From contig BFEA01000261.1 in assembly GCA_003427395.1 (NCBI GenBank), positions 2,005,535 through 2,028,955 of the forward strand: a DNA stretch of 23,421 bases, given 5' to 3'. How positions within the stretch are numbered: position 1 is the first letter of the stretch; each line of letters opens with the position of its first letter. Source of the DNA: Chara braunii. Its lineage: Eukaryota > Streptophyta > Charophyceae > Charales > Characeae. Below the pieces are notes generated by a model that worked only from the letters and a program-made list of their open reading frames with translations, was not told the DNA's origin and searched no databases. Of the stretch, positions 1 through 8,320 are shown one piece after another. Made by a program: the position numbers and the translations under genes.

Positions 1-104
1 TTTTTTTTTTTTTTTTTTACAGTTCGTCAGAACCATCTGGTTCAGGCTCCTACCATTCTGGGGAGCGACAGTCCGGTTCCTATTCCCCCGGCAAGTCAAT
101 ATGT
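1..104 (-). mobile_element. LINE 3' tail copy with poly(A) (variant 2)
   Basis: Read on the minus strand this is a retroposon 3' end. A CCGG-based stem-loop (73-76 with 88-91) is followed by a GCTCC/GGAGC stem-loop (46-50 with 62-66), about 25 bases of spacer, and a tail of at least 18 A (1-18). It matches the 3' end of the plus-strand LINE at 13975-14068 over about 45 bases. The tail is cut by the window edge. I see no coding part attached. Confidence 0.7.
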
Positions 105-337
105 AATACATTTGGATATTCTAGGGCCCAAATTTGAAATTTGAAATTTCCCATATTGTAGTAATTGTACTAAATTACCACAGACTAGTACAGAGGTATG
201 CATAATACACTCTAGGAATACCTCAGGATGAACACCCCATCCAAACAACTCCAAATTTCAAAAGGTATACAGTACTATAAAGTTATAAACTATTAAACTT
301 GCTTAGTCTTGCTAAAAAAAAAGTTCCTATAAACAAA
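105..337. other. AT-rich spacer, no gene seen
   Basis: AT-rich sequence with no open frame, tRNA or tandem repeat that I can support. Confidence 0.5.
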
Positions 338-363
338 CCCAGGTTTAACTCCCAGCAGACGCA
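338..363 (+). pseudogene. tRNA-Gly 3' relic (T-arm and acceptor only)
   Basis: The last 26 bases of the tRNA-Gly(TCC) found elsewhere in the window are recognisable, with substitutions in the T stem and loop (AGGTTTAACTCCCA in place of GGGTTCGACTCCCG). The terminal CAGACGCA is intact. No matching D-arm or anticodon arm lies upstream, so this cannot be a functional tRNA. It is either a decayed copy or a fragment carried by a retroposon. Confidence 0.6.
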
Positions 364-400
364 AGAGTGAGCTCTGATGTTTCTGCATGACAAGGACTAA

Positions 401-522
401 GGGGATGGCCACACCATTCTCGAAATGTGCAAAATGAGAATGAACTTCCCGCTAGAACATGGGCAGATGCACCCGCCACATTTTTGTCTTTTTCACATTT
501 CGAGAGTGGTGTGGCGACGCCC
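401..522. mobile_element. 122-bp MITE with 3-bp target duplication (TAA)
   Basis: The terminal inverted repeats run from GGGGATGGCCACACC (left) to its near-complement ending at 522. Positions 409-429 and 494-514 form a 21-bp stem with one G:T pair. The element is flanked by TAA at 398-400 and 523-525. GGG-type ends with a 3-bp AT-rich duplication resemble PIF/Harbinger non-autonomous elements (family knowledge). A homologue of the same length lies at 20014-20135. Too short to code for a protein. Confidence 0.75.
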
Positions 523-1180
523 TAACATGTGCGAAAAGGTGGTGTAGCTGACTTTTTTAAAGTTTTTTCCACCATGGAATTTGTCCTCTTTTGTCCCTGC
601 CCTGGACTGGTTTTGCTTTCAAAAAAAAAAAAAAAAAAGAGAGAGAGAGAGCTAACTTCCATTCTTTCTTTCTTTGGGAAAAGGTACTCGTTGTTACTCG
701 TTGAAAAAAGAAGGATTTGCCGAGGCTGGGCCCTCACAATTTCCTGGAGAAAAAAAAAAAAAAGAGAAAAGAACAGTTCCCTATTGAGAGAACCTCCTCA
801 AAGAAGGGGGGGGTTAACCCCCTTCTAATAGGGCATAACACTTATATTATGGGGCAGGCTGGCAGACCACCCATCATAATGAACAGCCTTTCAGCACAAT
901 CTGTTCAAATTTCAAAACAGCAAGCCTGGCCATATTATTAATGGTCATGTGGAGGATGAGATGCCCAGTAGAGAGGAAAGAATTCTCCTTTCGTCTGATA
1001 CAGCCCGAAATGGACATTGCCGACACAATGACGGCAAACATTTGCAAGGCAGGGCTGACCCTGAAAACCATCCTGCAGGAAGTGAAGACAACGAAAAACG
1101 GAAACAAGCTATTGAACTCTTCCCAAGCTACATGGATCGCGCCCGAGAGGGAACAAAATATGTGAGGTAGTTTAAAATTA
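523..1180. other. Low-complexity spacer, no supported gene
   Basis: Holds A-runs near 620-637 and 750-763, a short (GA)n stretch after the first, and a G/C-run palindrome at 803-825 centred on GTTAAC. Overlapping open frames of about 73 codons at 941-1170 end near a possible splice donor (AG/GTAG at 1168), but nothing marks them as coding. Confidence 0.4.
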
Positions 1181-1184
1181 TTTG

Positions 1185-1202
1185 ATTTTTTTTTTTTTTT
1201 TA

Positions 1203-1237
<35 letters not shown>

Positions 1238-1327
1238 CGATGTCATTCAACTAGTTCTGTCTGGATTCAAACTCAGGTCGGCATTTCAACAGTTCACGGG
1301 TGTACCAACTGAGCTAGGCTCGACGCC
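1185..1327 (-). mobile_element. tRNA-derived SINE with (ATT)n/poly(A) tail
   Basis: On the minus strand there is an A-box-like segment (TAGCTCAGTTGGTA, near 1306-1319), then a B-box-like segment (GTTTGAATCC, near 1263-1272), then an (AAT)n run and a 15-base A run (1186-1200). This head-then-tail order is that of a tRNA-derived SINE. The anticodon arm does not fold convincingly, so it is not a tRNA gene. No clear target duplication found. Confidence 0.6.
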
Positions 1328-1625
1328 CGTTCCGATATCTCTGAAGATTCTGTCATCCTTCCCTTTCCACAAAACCCAGACGAATATTGAACGCGGTACT
1401 TGAGCAACATAAACCCATCCCATATTCACCTCTAAACCGTCTGGCATAAAACCTTTAAGGATCCGGATTGACTTCATACCACTCGAAGCGTCCGTCAAAC
1501 CACTTCTGCCAGTGTTCCTTCCCCACCAAACCCACATTCTTTGTGGATTGGGCTGACTCAGTTTTCCTTTTGCACTTAGCACAGCAGACTGTGTCCACCT
1601 GCACCTCCCTTTCCCAGAGGCATTA
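1286..1625 (-). pseudogene. Frame-broken protein-coding remnant, family not recognised
   Basis: Two adjoining minus-strand frames look like pieces of one protein. The upstream frame (1625 down to a stop at 1455) contains a C-C-x2-C cluster and HWQKWFDGRFEWYEVNPDP. The overlapping second frame (1582-1286) continues from about 1456 with KGFMPDGLEVNMGWVYVAQ and SIFVWVLWKGKDDRIFRDIG. The composition (many W, F and Y; balanced charges) is protein-like, and a single-base change near 1455 would join the frames. The far end runs into the SINE head at 1327. I do not recognise the family; a transposon-encoded or host-gene fragment are both possible. Confidence 0.4.
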
Positions 1626-1699
1626 CGCTGTCGAAACTATTCCTGGTGACAGCATCCAAAGATTCCAAAGTCATTCAGTGCATTTGAGTGCCTCTCAGC

Positions 1700-2105
1700 T
1701 TGAGCAGTGAGCAGTGAGAGCAGGAGGGCCAGGAGCCGTCGTGTGGAGCACAGTGTGAGCAAAAGGTTGTCTGATGGCTGTGATGATAAAGTTCTGCGAC
1801 AACTTGTCGATTTGTTTATCATTTGAATGACGGTGGCGGTTTCTGCAACCGTTCCCACAATTTCAACAGTTTCTCCAACTGTAGATTGCCAGTATGCCCA
1901 GCGGACTCGGAGTTTCTGTAGTGAGTCCTCGACTGAGAGATTATCTTTGAGCCACCAGTTTACGCAAGCCTAAGTTGTCCTCTCACTGGTACACTCTAGA
2001 CAGAGGCCTGGGGTTAAGAAAATAAAAATTAAAAAGCTTTCGGATTCAGGCCTGGGGTGGTAGTGAAGGTGGAAGGCCACTATGAAGAGTCCCAGCTGGA
2101 GGCCC
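1700..2105. other. Spacer, nothing recognised
   Basis: No gene, tandem repeat or strong inverted repeat seen. It begins with a short repeated GAGCAGTGAGCAGTGAGAG stretch. Confidence 0.4.
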
Positions 2106-2109
2106 ACAA

Positions 2110-2318
2110 GCCTCGCTACCTTTCATCAACTCAGGCTCATGTGAACTGGTGTTTTAAACCCACCAGCAACTTTCCCAAAGCCTCACTACCTTTCATCAAA
2201 CTTAGGCTCATGTGAACTGGTGTTTTAAACCACCAGCACCTTTCCCAAAGCCTCACTACCTTTCATCAAACTTAGGCTCATGTGAGCTGGTGTTTTAAAC
2301 CACCAGCATCTTTCCCAG
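2110..2318. repeat. 70-bp tandem repeat, three copies
   Basis: Three head-to-tail units start at 2110, 2180 and 2250, each opening with GCCTCRCTACC and ending with TTTCCCA. Units 2 and 3 are nearly identical; unit 1 is more diverged. Each unit contains TGGTGTTTTAAACCACCAG (with one extra C in unit 1), a near-palindrome recalling the TACTGGTGGTTTAAG end of the dispersed family at 2345-2490 and 15955-16095. Confidence 0.9.
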
Positions 2319-2344
2319 GTATTGATGCCGACCCTGAAATCGCC

Positions 2345-2490
2345 CAGCGTGCCAGAAAAAAATGAACCGGAGCGGCCTTGTTTTCGCTGGTGGCGCCAGC
2401 CATTTTGCTCCGGAAGGTGCGTCCCGAAAGTTGCACTGGTATGCAAGCCGCGCATTTGGTTTCATAGCCGGGAAACGTACTGGTGGTTGA
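2345..2490 (+). repeat. Dispersed repeat with CCAGCCATTTTG core
   Basis: Contains AAAAAATGAACCGG, then GCTGGTGGCGCCAGCCATTT, and ends at GTACTGGTGGTT. The same order of blocks appears at 15955-16095; single blocks recur at 3140 and 3379 (inverted), 4098-4197, 15825-15912 and 22336-22540. No open frame is shared, so this is a non-coding repeat family of unknown class. Confidence 0.55.
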
Positions 2491-2718
2491 CGCACAATGG
2501 TTCCAAGCTTGGGTCTGTAGTCCTCCGATGTCGACAAACTCCCCTAAGCCTAATCTTATTGGACAGTGGCCAATACCAACCCTGTGGATCTATCTTGGGG
2601 AGCGGGATTCAAAACGTTACAGGAAGTAGACAGAGCAAAAACATGGGGAATCTAGCTGAGGGGATAAAGAGGGGCTACTATTACCTACCGTGCAAAAAGA
2701 CTATTGATTGAGTTTGGA

Positions 2719-2720
<2 letters not shown>

Positions 2721-2776
<56 letters not shown>
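2721..2776. repeat. (GA)n microsatellite
   Basis: Uninterrupted GA dinucleotides over about 55 bases. Confidence 0.97.
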
Positions 2777-2778
<2 letters not shown>

Positions 2779-2814
2779 ATATGCAAAATGATGGACATTC
2801 AGATCTGCATTTAC

Positions 2815-2870
2815 GGGACGCTGTGCCTGGTTTCCAGCGGGTAAGCTCCCCCACGAATAAGACAGGAGCC
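2815..2870 (+). mobile_element. LINE 3' tail fragment (stem-loop region only)
   Basis: Matches the LINE 3' end family: GACGCTG, TGGTTTCCAGC, then GCTCC (2845-2849) pairing with GGAGC (2865-2869) around an ACGAATA loop. No poly(A) follows directly, so the tail has been lost. Confidence 0.55.
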
Positions 2871-2964
2871 ATCTCTCGACAAGCCCACAAATCGGGTTGT
2901 TCAGTCACCACCACCTAGATAGTGGCCTTGCACCACGAGGATGGTTAAACCAGCACTATGCACT

Positions 2965-3075
2965 CTACCGTCTCCACCCGAATAGAACGCCCGGTAATTA
3001 TCGTCGTATCTGGGCTGAAAGTTGTGCCAAATACAGCTATAATGACCGGGCCTTCTATTCGGGTGAAGATGGTAG
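2965..3075. mobile_element. 111-bp MITE with long inverted repeats
   Basis: The left end (CTACCGTCTCCACCCGAATA) is the near-complement of the right end, and complementarity extends about 45 bases inward (GAATAGAAsGCCCGGT, then ATTAT). The middle is only about 20 bases. Relatives lie at 9108-9230 and 20239-20312. I could not define a target duplication. Confidence 0.7.
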
Positions 3076-3244
3076 GCAAAGGCAAATCTCGTAGCTGTAA
3101 AAATAAATCCCACGAGTTTTGGATGAACAGCGCTACCAGACCAAAATGCCTGGCACCACCAGTCAAAACAAAAGAAAAATGACACCCATGGGAGTTTGTG
3201 TTTTTTTATGCACAGTGGAAAAATCTACCACGGGAGACAGAGGC

Positions 3245-3370
3245 TCAGAACCGAAATGCGTCATTCTGAAGACTGAGGATGAACAGTCAGAACCGAAATG
3301 CGTCATTCTGAAGACTGAGGATGAACAGTCAGAACCGAAATGCGTCATTCTGAAGACTGAGGATGAACAG
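3245..3370 (+). repeat. 42-bp tandem repeat, three identical copies
   Basis: Units at 3245-3286, 3287-3328 and 3329-3370 are identical. Since 42 is a multiple of 3, the plus frame open from 3119 to 3487 carries SEPKCVILKTEDEQ three times. That frame starts and ends in copies of the dispersed CCAGCCATTTTG family, which argues for a repeat-derived open frame rather than a gene. Confidence 0.9.
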
Positions 3371-3689
3371 TGCCATGGGACCAAAATGGCTGGCAGCACC
3401 AGCCAAACAAGAAAAGGGAAAATAAAAAAATGCCTTGGTGGGGCATTTCAGCAAAGATTGGCACCCAGGGCGGGGGGATCCGCCTAGGAAGAAGCGCCTC
3501 TGCGGTAGTGGTGGTTTTAAGTCAAAACAGAAGACGAATAAGTTATCTCACGCAGGATGAGATCTCCAGTCGCTTCGTCCCGTCAGGTATTTGGGGAATC
3601 TTTTTAAATAGAAAGAATATCCTTATTATGTTAATGTCAATTGAGTTAATGTTTGACACATAGAGAGTTGCCACCCCCACCAACAGATG

Positions 3690-3761
3690 GCGTCTGTAGT
3701 CCAACGGTTAGGATATTTGCCTTCCAAGCAAAAGACCCGGGTTCGACTCCCGGCAGACGCA
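3690..3761 (+). tRNA. trnG-UCC: tRNA-Gly (anticodon TCC)
   Basis: A complete 72-base cloverleaf. The acceptor stem is GCGTCTG with CAGACGC, the D-stem GTCC with GGAT, the anticodon stem TTTGC with GCAAA around CTTCCAA (anticodon TCC), and the T-stem CCGGG with CCCGG around TTCGACT, with discriminator A. All stems pair apart from ordinary G:T. Internal A and B boxes are intact. No run of four T follows within about 25 bases, so the RNA polymerase III terminator is weak or distant. The sequence is identical to the copies at 10708 and 22104. Confidence 0.95.
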
Positions 3762-4255
3762 TTGATGTGTAAATTCTCTGTTAACCAAGAGATTGACTGC
3801 CGGCAGCAGAGGCAGGAGTAAACACTCCTGATTTACTCTGTTTTCTCTGTTCTATGCAGTCTCTGTAAACTCTGTGTTCTCTGTGGATGGTCTAAGATAT
3901 ACGTGCACGAAAAGCGTCATGAAAAATGTCGTCAAACTATGGACTCTAATTCCATTTCTTTTTCTCTGTTTCTTTTTTTTTTTTTTTTTTTTCACACCAG
4001 TTTTGTGCGCTTCCAAGTGTGCCACCACTACCTCCAAGCCACTTTGTGCCGAGATGGAGTACAACTGTGCGCCAAGCTTTGCCGCAACCTTTTTTCTTTG
4101 ATTCGGGCCAGCCATTCTGGTCCGTACCTCCCAACCTCTGAAGAATGTGGTTTAGGTTATATTTACTTTTAGCTTTCCGCTCTGAAAGGTAGTGGTGGTT
4201 TAAGGGGCCCAGTTGTTAAAATGTATTAAAAAAAATGACCATCGTCTTCTCATTT
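3762..4255. other. Spacer with poly(T) and a dispersed-repeat fragment
   Basis: Holds a poly(T) run near 3970-3991 and, at 4098-4197, pieces of the CCAGCCATTTTG family ending in TAGTGGTGGTTTAAG. No gene supported. Confidence 0.45.
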
Positions 4256-4262
4256 TTCAGCA

Positions 4263-4760
4263 ATGCACTTTGCCCTGATGCTTTCCATCTGTGGCCCAGT
4301 CAGACGTATTGACATCGTTAAAAAGACTTTTTTTTTTGCGACTGCTTGCTCATCAAGCGTTGCCCACAGCGCACTGGTGTGCTCGACAAAATGCAACGGC
4401 CACGCCCCTTTGTGTATTGTGTTCAGGAACACGCACGCAAAGAAGAATCTTAAATTCTTAATCTTAAGCATTTGTATTTGCACTGTGACCTGCCGCGCTG
4501 CTTTTGGGACTGGTGAAGGTGTGGGACGGCTCCTGTTCCTGGTGCAGCCTCTCGTTGATCCGAGGACTTTGTTCTGTTCGGCAGAGTGGCTCACCGTCAG
4601 CACCGCAATTCAGCCCTTCCGTATGTGGAGGAGAGCCCTCGAGGGGCCATCTTGTGGGACGCTGTGCACCCTGCGTAATTCCGTGGTCCGCCGTGGGGAG
4701 CGTCTGACACCTCCCGTGGTCAGGGCGGATGAACTTTATCAAACAGATGTGTTCCACTGA
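4263..4760 (+). other. 165-codon open frame, doubtful
   Basis: The ATG lies just after a good-looking splice acceptor (CTCATTTTTCAG, ending 4260). An AATAAA lies 3' of the stop, near 4781. The protein is cysteine-rich in its first half and matches no family I know. No second exon is evident upstream. A chance frame is at least as likely as a terminal exon. Confidence 0.15.
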
Positions 4761-4924
4761 GTCGTCCTTGAAAGCGCAAAATAAAGCCTAGACTTTGCGT
4801 GCACTCAAAGAAATCCATCCAATATTGGGCACGATTCCACCACCTGCTTAAGGTGCAGTAGGACCCGGGATGTACCCCGAAGTTGGTTGTTCCTTCCTTT
4901 TTTATTTGAGGGACACATCTATTG

Positions 4925-4975
4925 ATTCTATTCCTAGTGCACTCTGTAACAGTAAGAACAGAGGTGCCTCAATTT
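4925..4975. repeat. Dispersed repeat pair (copy 1)
   Basis: CTATTCCTAGTGCACTCTGT...GAACAGAGGTGCCTC matches 8718-8768 with scattered substitutions and a small indel. It abuts the A-rich tail of the minus-strand LINE, so it may have been the insertion target or belong to an older repeat. Confidence 0.5.
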
Positions 4976-5378
4976 TTATTTTTATTGTTTTTTTTTCCCC
5001 CGCATGGGAGATAGGGGCGCTGATACGAGCAGACGCCTCTATCTCCACCGGGGGGGCTCCATCTATTGGTGGGGAGCAGCACCTGCTGGAAATCGGGTCC
5101 AGAGTCCCTTACATAACAACCAATTGTTTCCAACTGTCTTTCAACCTGCCAGCATTGATTACCCTGAAGACAGGGAATTGACTGAGCAGGCTCAAACAGG
5201 GAGGCAGAGGGGCCCCAAGCCCCATGTCTATGCTTATAACGGTCCCTCCCTCCCTCTGCCCCATACCATTGAAGATCCACCATTGACAGACCATGGGGTG
5301 GGAAGGGGTCGGGAAGTCCAAGGGGGAACGCAGTGGTATTGCTGCATCCACCTTAGAGCAGTCCTGAAAACAGATGAT
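4976..5378 (-). mobile_element. LINE-1 3' untranslated region and A-rich tail
   Basis: It follows the LINE open frame directly. On the minus strand it contains TAATCAATGCTG (near 5145-5156), shared with the LINE tails at 13898, 16375 and 17068. Next comes a CTGGA/TCCAG stem-loop (5085-5103), then a GCTCC/GGAGC stem-loop (5056-5078). A block GTCTGCTCGTATCAGC (shared with the copy at 20916) follows, then an A-rich tail (4968-4996). It defines the 3' structure used to recognise the other tail copies. Confidence 0.8.
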
Positions 5379-6653
5379 TTAGTCGTGTCTCATATTACCC
5401 TCTCCGCCTTCTAGGAGACTGCCTCCTTCCCAACGAACATAAGCCATTTTGCCCCCTTGGTCACTTCCCAGCCAATCCCTTGAGAATCGCTTAATGGCCA
5501 GCGTTATGTCTTTTTTAGTATGAATGCGATCCAGTTTAGATTTCACTGTCTGCCATTGTATCATAAGTTCCTCCTGAACATATTGTTTAATTAGCTCGAT
5601 CATTTCCGCACCCTCTATTCTTACTTTCTCGATGGCTAGTATACACCGTTTCCTCCACAGTGCCCAGATGACGGCTCTCCTCCCGATCTTAAACATGTTC
5701 TCTTCAAAAGTGCTACTCGTGGGGGAGAGCCATGTTTCACACAGAAGCGCTCTCCAATCCCATGGCCACACAGACTCTGTGGCCAGCGACTGCCAGATCC
5801 GATCCCACCTGCGCCAAGTAAGGACCGCCCCAGGACACTGCAGAAAAATGTGCTCTATCGTCTTGGGAATCTTTCGGGCAGGAAAGGCTGTCAGACACGA
5901 CATACACCATGGCGTGGCTAAACCCTTTTGTTCCAAATATGTACGATCAATCAGCCAGTCATTCGTGGGGAGGCAGCGGCGTTCTATCTGCCATTGCAGG
6001 GAAGCCATCTTTGCCGGTCTGGTCTTTGTGGCAGTGAACCACCGGATGGGGCAGAGGCAGTCCCTTCCCACATTCAGGTGGGACATCCAGCGCTCCCACA
6101 CGGTGCTCTTAAGGTCAACCCGAGGCCTGAGAAGCCGGTAGGTGGCTTTCACAGACAAATCGAACAATTTCTTACTTTTTCCAGATCTTGTTCTGCCGGA
6201 CGAATTCCATTGCCATTCCAACAGGTCAATGGGGAGTTTGGAGAGCGGCATTTCCGGAAGGAACGCTACCCATTCGTCTTGTTCCCCCACTACCCTAATT
6301 CTATACGAGTCCACCTTCTGCCACGTTTTCTTCTCCTCGTGCAGATGCCTTACGAGGCGACTATCCGATTGTCGGCGGAGGAGGCTTACCAACACTTCTT
6401 CCTCCCGTGCCTCCATCACCCTACCTATGTTCTCACTATCCCCCACTGATGCTACCCAGTCCCCGTTTCGGAATCTCGGCCCCCTTCGCAAAATGCACAC
6501 CCAATCGAAGGGAATCTCGTGTTTTTTTTTTTCGTAATGTGTTGGCAGAATGTTGTTGATTGAGTAGAAGGGACCATAGTAACAATGCAATATTGGACCG
6601 TCCTTACATTTCACGAAAATCACATTGTAGGAGAGCGTGAAAGATCTGACGAT
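5379..6653 (-). pseudogene. LINE-1 ORF2 C-terminal part with zf-RVT knuckle (5'-truncated)
   Basis: A minus-strand frame of about 424 codons is open from 6653 to a TAA at 5379. It has no ATG at its upstream end, and the first in-frame start-like codon is GTG at 6623. The middle carries RPAKMASLQWQIERRCLPTN, then C-M-S-C ... EHIFLQC, the C-x2-C...H-x4-C pattern of the zf-RVT domain downstream of reverse transcriptase in plant-type LINEs. Reverse transcriptase and endonuclease domains are absent. A different frame is open just upstream (about 6610-6765), which suggests a frameshift near 6630. The 3' flank is the LINE 3' untranslated region. It is a dead, 5'-truncated copy; in an active relative the protein would act in target-primed reverse transcription. 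Confidence 0.85.
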
Positions 6654-6764
6654 CTATCAGCCCTTCCACTCCATCTCGCTCAAACTGAGTGTCGAGTACT
6701 CCCTCGACCAAACTCCATTGAAAAATCCTACGCTCGGTGGTGCTTCATCTGAATAAAAGTTTGA

Positions 6765-6960
6765 GGGCATACTCACACTAGGGCCTTTCAAGGTAAAATA
6801 GCAAAAACTTCATGGTTGGCCCAGTCGCGCGCTGGGAAAGTGGCAAAAGCAGCAAACGGGGTATCAAATGTCAGCGGCCTGACGGGCCGCGGAGAAGGGC
6901 ATTTTGCTACCACCTCCTGCTACCACCTCCTGCTACCACCTCTGGAGGTGGTAGCAATTT
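6765..6960 (+). mobile_element. Partial hairpin MITE (left part), GGGCATACTCACACTA family
   Basis: It begins with GGGCATACTCACACTAG, preceded by TGA. It contains AAATGTCAGCGGCCTG (6866-6881), three 13-bp units TGCTACCACCTCC (6905, 6918, 6931), and a perfect 12-bp hairpin TGCTACCACCTC/GAGGTGGTAGCA around TG (6931-6956). The layout matches the complete element at 18555-18959 read on its minus strand. No right end was found within 400 bases, so it is truncated or diverged there. Confidence 0.6.
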
Positions 6961-7048
6961 TTTTTTTCAGCTTGAGATTTCGTGAAAGGAGATTTAGGCG
7001 CGTCTATCAACTGCTCCGAGTTGTAGCAAGCAGTGCAAACGGTGGAAT

Positions 7049-8107
7049 TCACCACATCCGCTGTTTTGGCGAAACCAGTCTCTGGTCACACCCACACCGT
7101 TTTTCTTTTGTTGATATGCATTGCCTAAATCCTCTTAGTAGAGCGGGCTTGTCCTGTATGACGGAGTCTGCACCAGCACGCACCGTCCCTCCACCGTGCT
7201 CCGCCGACTTCCCCCTGGCAGCGCGTTCCCCTTTGTCCCACTTCCGCAAGAATAGTCTTCCTTCCACAGAGAATAGATCGATCTCCCACTGGCTTTTCCC
7301 ACAGTTGCCCCAGAAGTTGAAACGACCCACGAGGCACCATGCGCGGACCCACCACTCAACCAAAAGCGTCCCTCGGGAGTAGGGTCTCACCTGGTCATGA
7401 CCAGGCAACGGCGACGGCTCGAATTCCTCAGTATTCACACGCCAACGGATGCAGTTGTCAGCCTTGGCGATACTGGATCTTGAAGGCCATGGCCGAGCGG
7501 CCGAGCAGCTGTTTTTATGAAGCACCGTGACTTTACCGAGGATGGACAGTGGAGCGCGCTCACCGGTTTGCATACGCACATGCCTCACGTTGTCAGGAAG
7601 ATGAAGTGTGTGATGACAACAACTACTTTTTTTTTTCACTTTGGAATGAGGCGCCATGACCAATGTGGCGTCGAGGCAGGTTCTGCACAGTCTCTGTGCT
7701 GGTGCACAGTCAAGTCTACAGGATATGCCCTCCATCGGTGCTTTTTTTTTTGGTATGCTTTTTGTTTTTTTTCCCCCGTACACTGTATCGCGCCAGCTCA
7801 CAGCTTGCTCGACACGTTTGTGGCAAGTCTGACATGTGTGTTGTCTGGCGCCGGCGTTGGCGACAGCAAGTGTCCCATCCTCTTTACCGAATGCAAGAAA
7901 CATGGCCGGTAGGGAGGAGGGGGATTTCGGTTTGGGCGTGTTGGGAGGAGGGGGGGAGCGGGGATCAACCCATGGTTGGATTGCTGCCAGATGTATGCGC
8001 TGTAGCTGATCCCAAAAATTGAATGTATGGGGACCATATTCACTACAGCATACATTACAAATTAGAATAATGGAGCAAGGCACATTTTTTTGGGTCGCTT
8101 CAGTGGA
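7049..8107 (-). CDS. Long anonymous open frame, coding status uncertain
   Basis: The minus frame is open for about 352 codons, from a TAG near 8108 to a stop at 7049. It has no ATG at its beginning: the first start-like codon is GTG at 8083, and the first ATG opens MFLAFGKEDG near residue 61. The residues include scattered C-x2-C pairs (CQTC, CRTC), a P-rich stretch and lysine runs, but no domain I know. Long plus-strand frames overlap it (6816-7382, 7517-7912), so the region is poor in stops on both strands, which weakens the case. It may be an exon, a decayed transposon gene or chance. Confidence 0.25.
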   Translation of the reverse strand, partial: STEATQKNVPCSIILICNVCCSEYGPHTFNFWDQLQRIHLAAIQPWVDPRSPPPPNTPKPKSPSSLPAMFLAFGKEDGTLAVANAGARQHTCQTCHKRVEQAVSWRDTVYGGKKTKSIPKKKAPMEGISCRLDCAPAQRLCRTCLDATLVMAPHSKVKKKSSCCHHTLHLPDNVRHVRMQTGERAPLSILGKVTVLHKNSCSAARPWPSRSSIAKADNCIRWRVNTEEFEPSPLPGHDQVRPYSRGTLLVEWWVRAWCLVGRFNFWGNCGKSQWEIDLFSVEGRLFLRKWDKGERAARGKSAEHGGGTVRAGADSVIQDKPALLRGFRQCISTKEKRCGCDQRLVSPKQRMW

Positions 8108-8120
8108 CTAGAGCGCCCGC

Positions 8121-8320
8121 GCGCATGCGGATGGGGTGGGAGTGGGGGGAGCGGGGATCCAATCGGGTGGGTAGGAGGAGGGAGTGCAGGGTGGAGGATG
8201 GACTTGGACAGTTAGCCAGCACACATGCGTATGGAGTGGGAGTTGGGGAAGCGAGGATCCAATCGAATGGGCAGGAGGAGGGAGTGTAGGGGGGAGGATG
8301 GGCTTGGACAGTGCTGCAGG
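8121..8320. repeat. 100-bp GC-rich tandem duplication
   Basis: Two direct units offset by exactly 100 bases share GGGATCCAATCG-type blocks (8153 and 8253), TAGGAGGAGGGAGTG-type blocks and GGACTTGGACAGT. A weaker relative lies at 7915-7975. Confidence 0.8.

Noticed and set aside
941-1170. Two overlapping 73-74 codon plus frames ending near AG/GTAG, possible exon
   Set aside because: Two competing frames over the same bases, no acceptor upstream with a pyrimidine tract, no recognisable domain.
2100-2320. Possible CRISPR-like array
   Set aside because: Units are wholly repetitive with no unique spacers, and the context is eukaryotic repeat DNA.
6816-7382. 188-codon plus frame
   Set aside because: It begins inside the hairpin MITE fragment and reads through its 13-bp tandem units, so it is unlikely to be a gene.
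7517-8022. Plus-strand frames of 119-131 codons
   Set aside because: They overlap each other and the longer minus frame, with no domain or start context to favour them.
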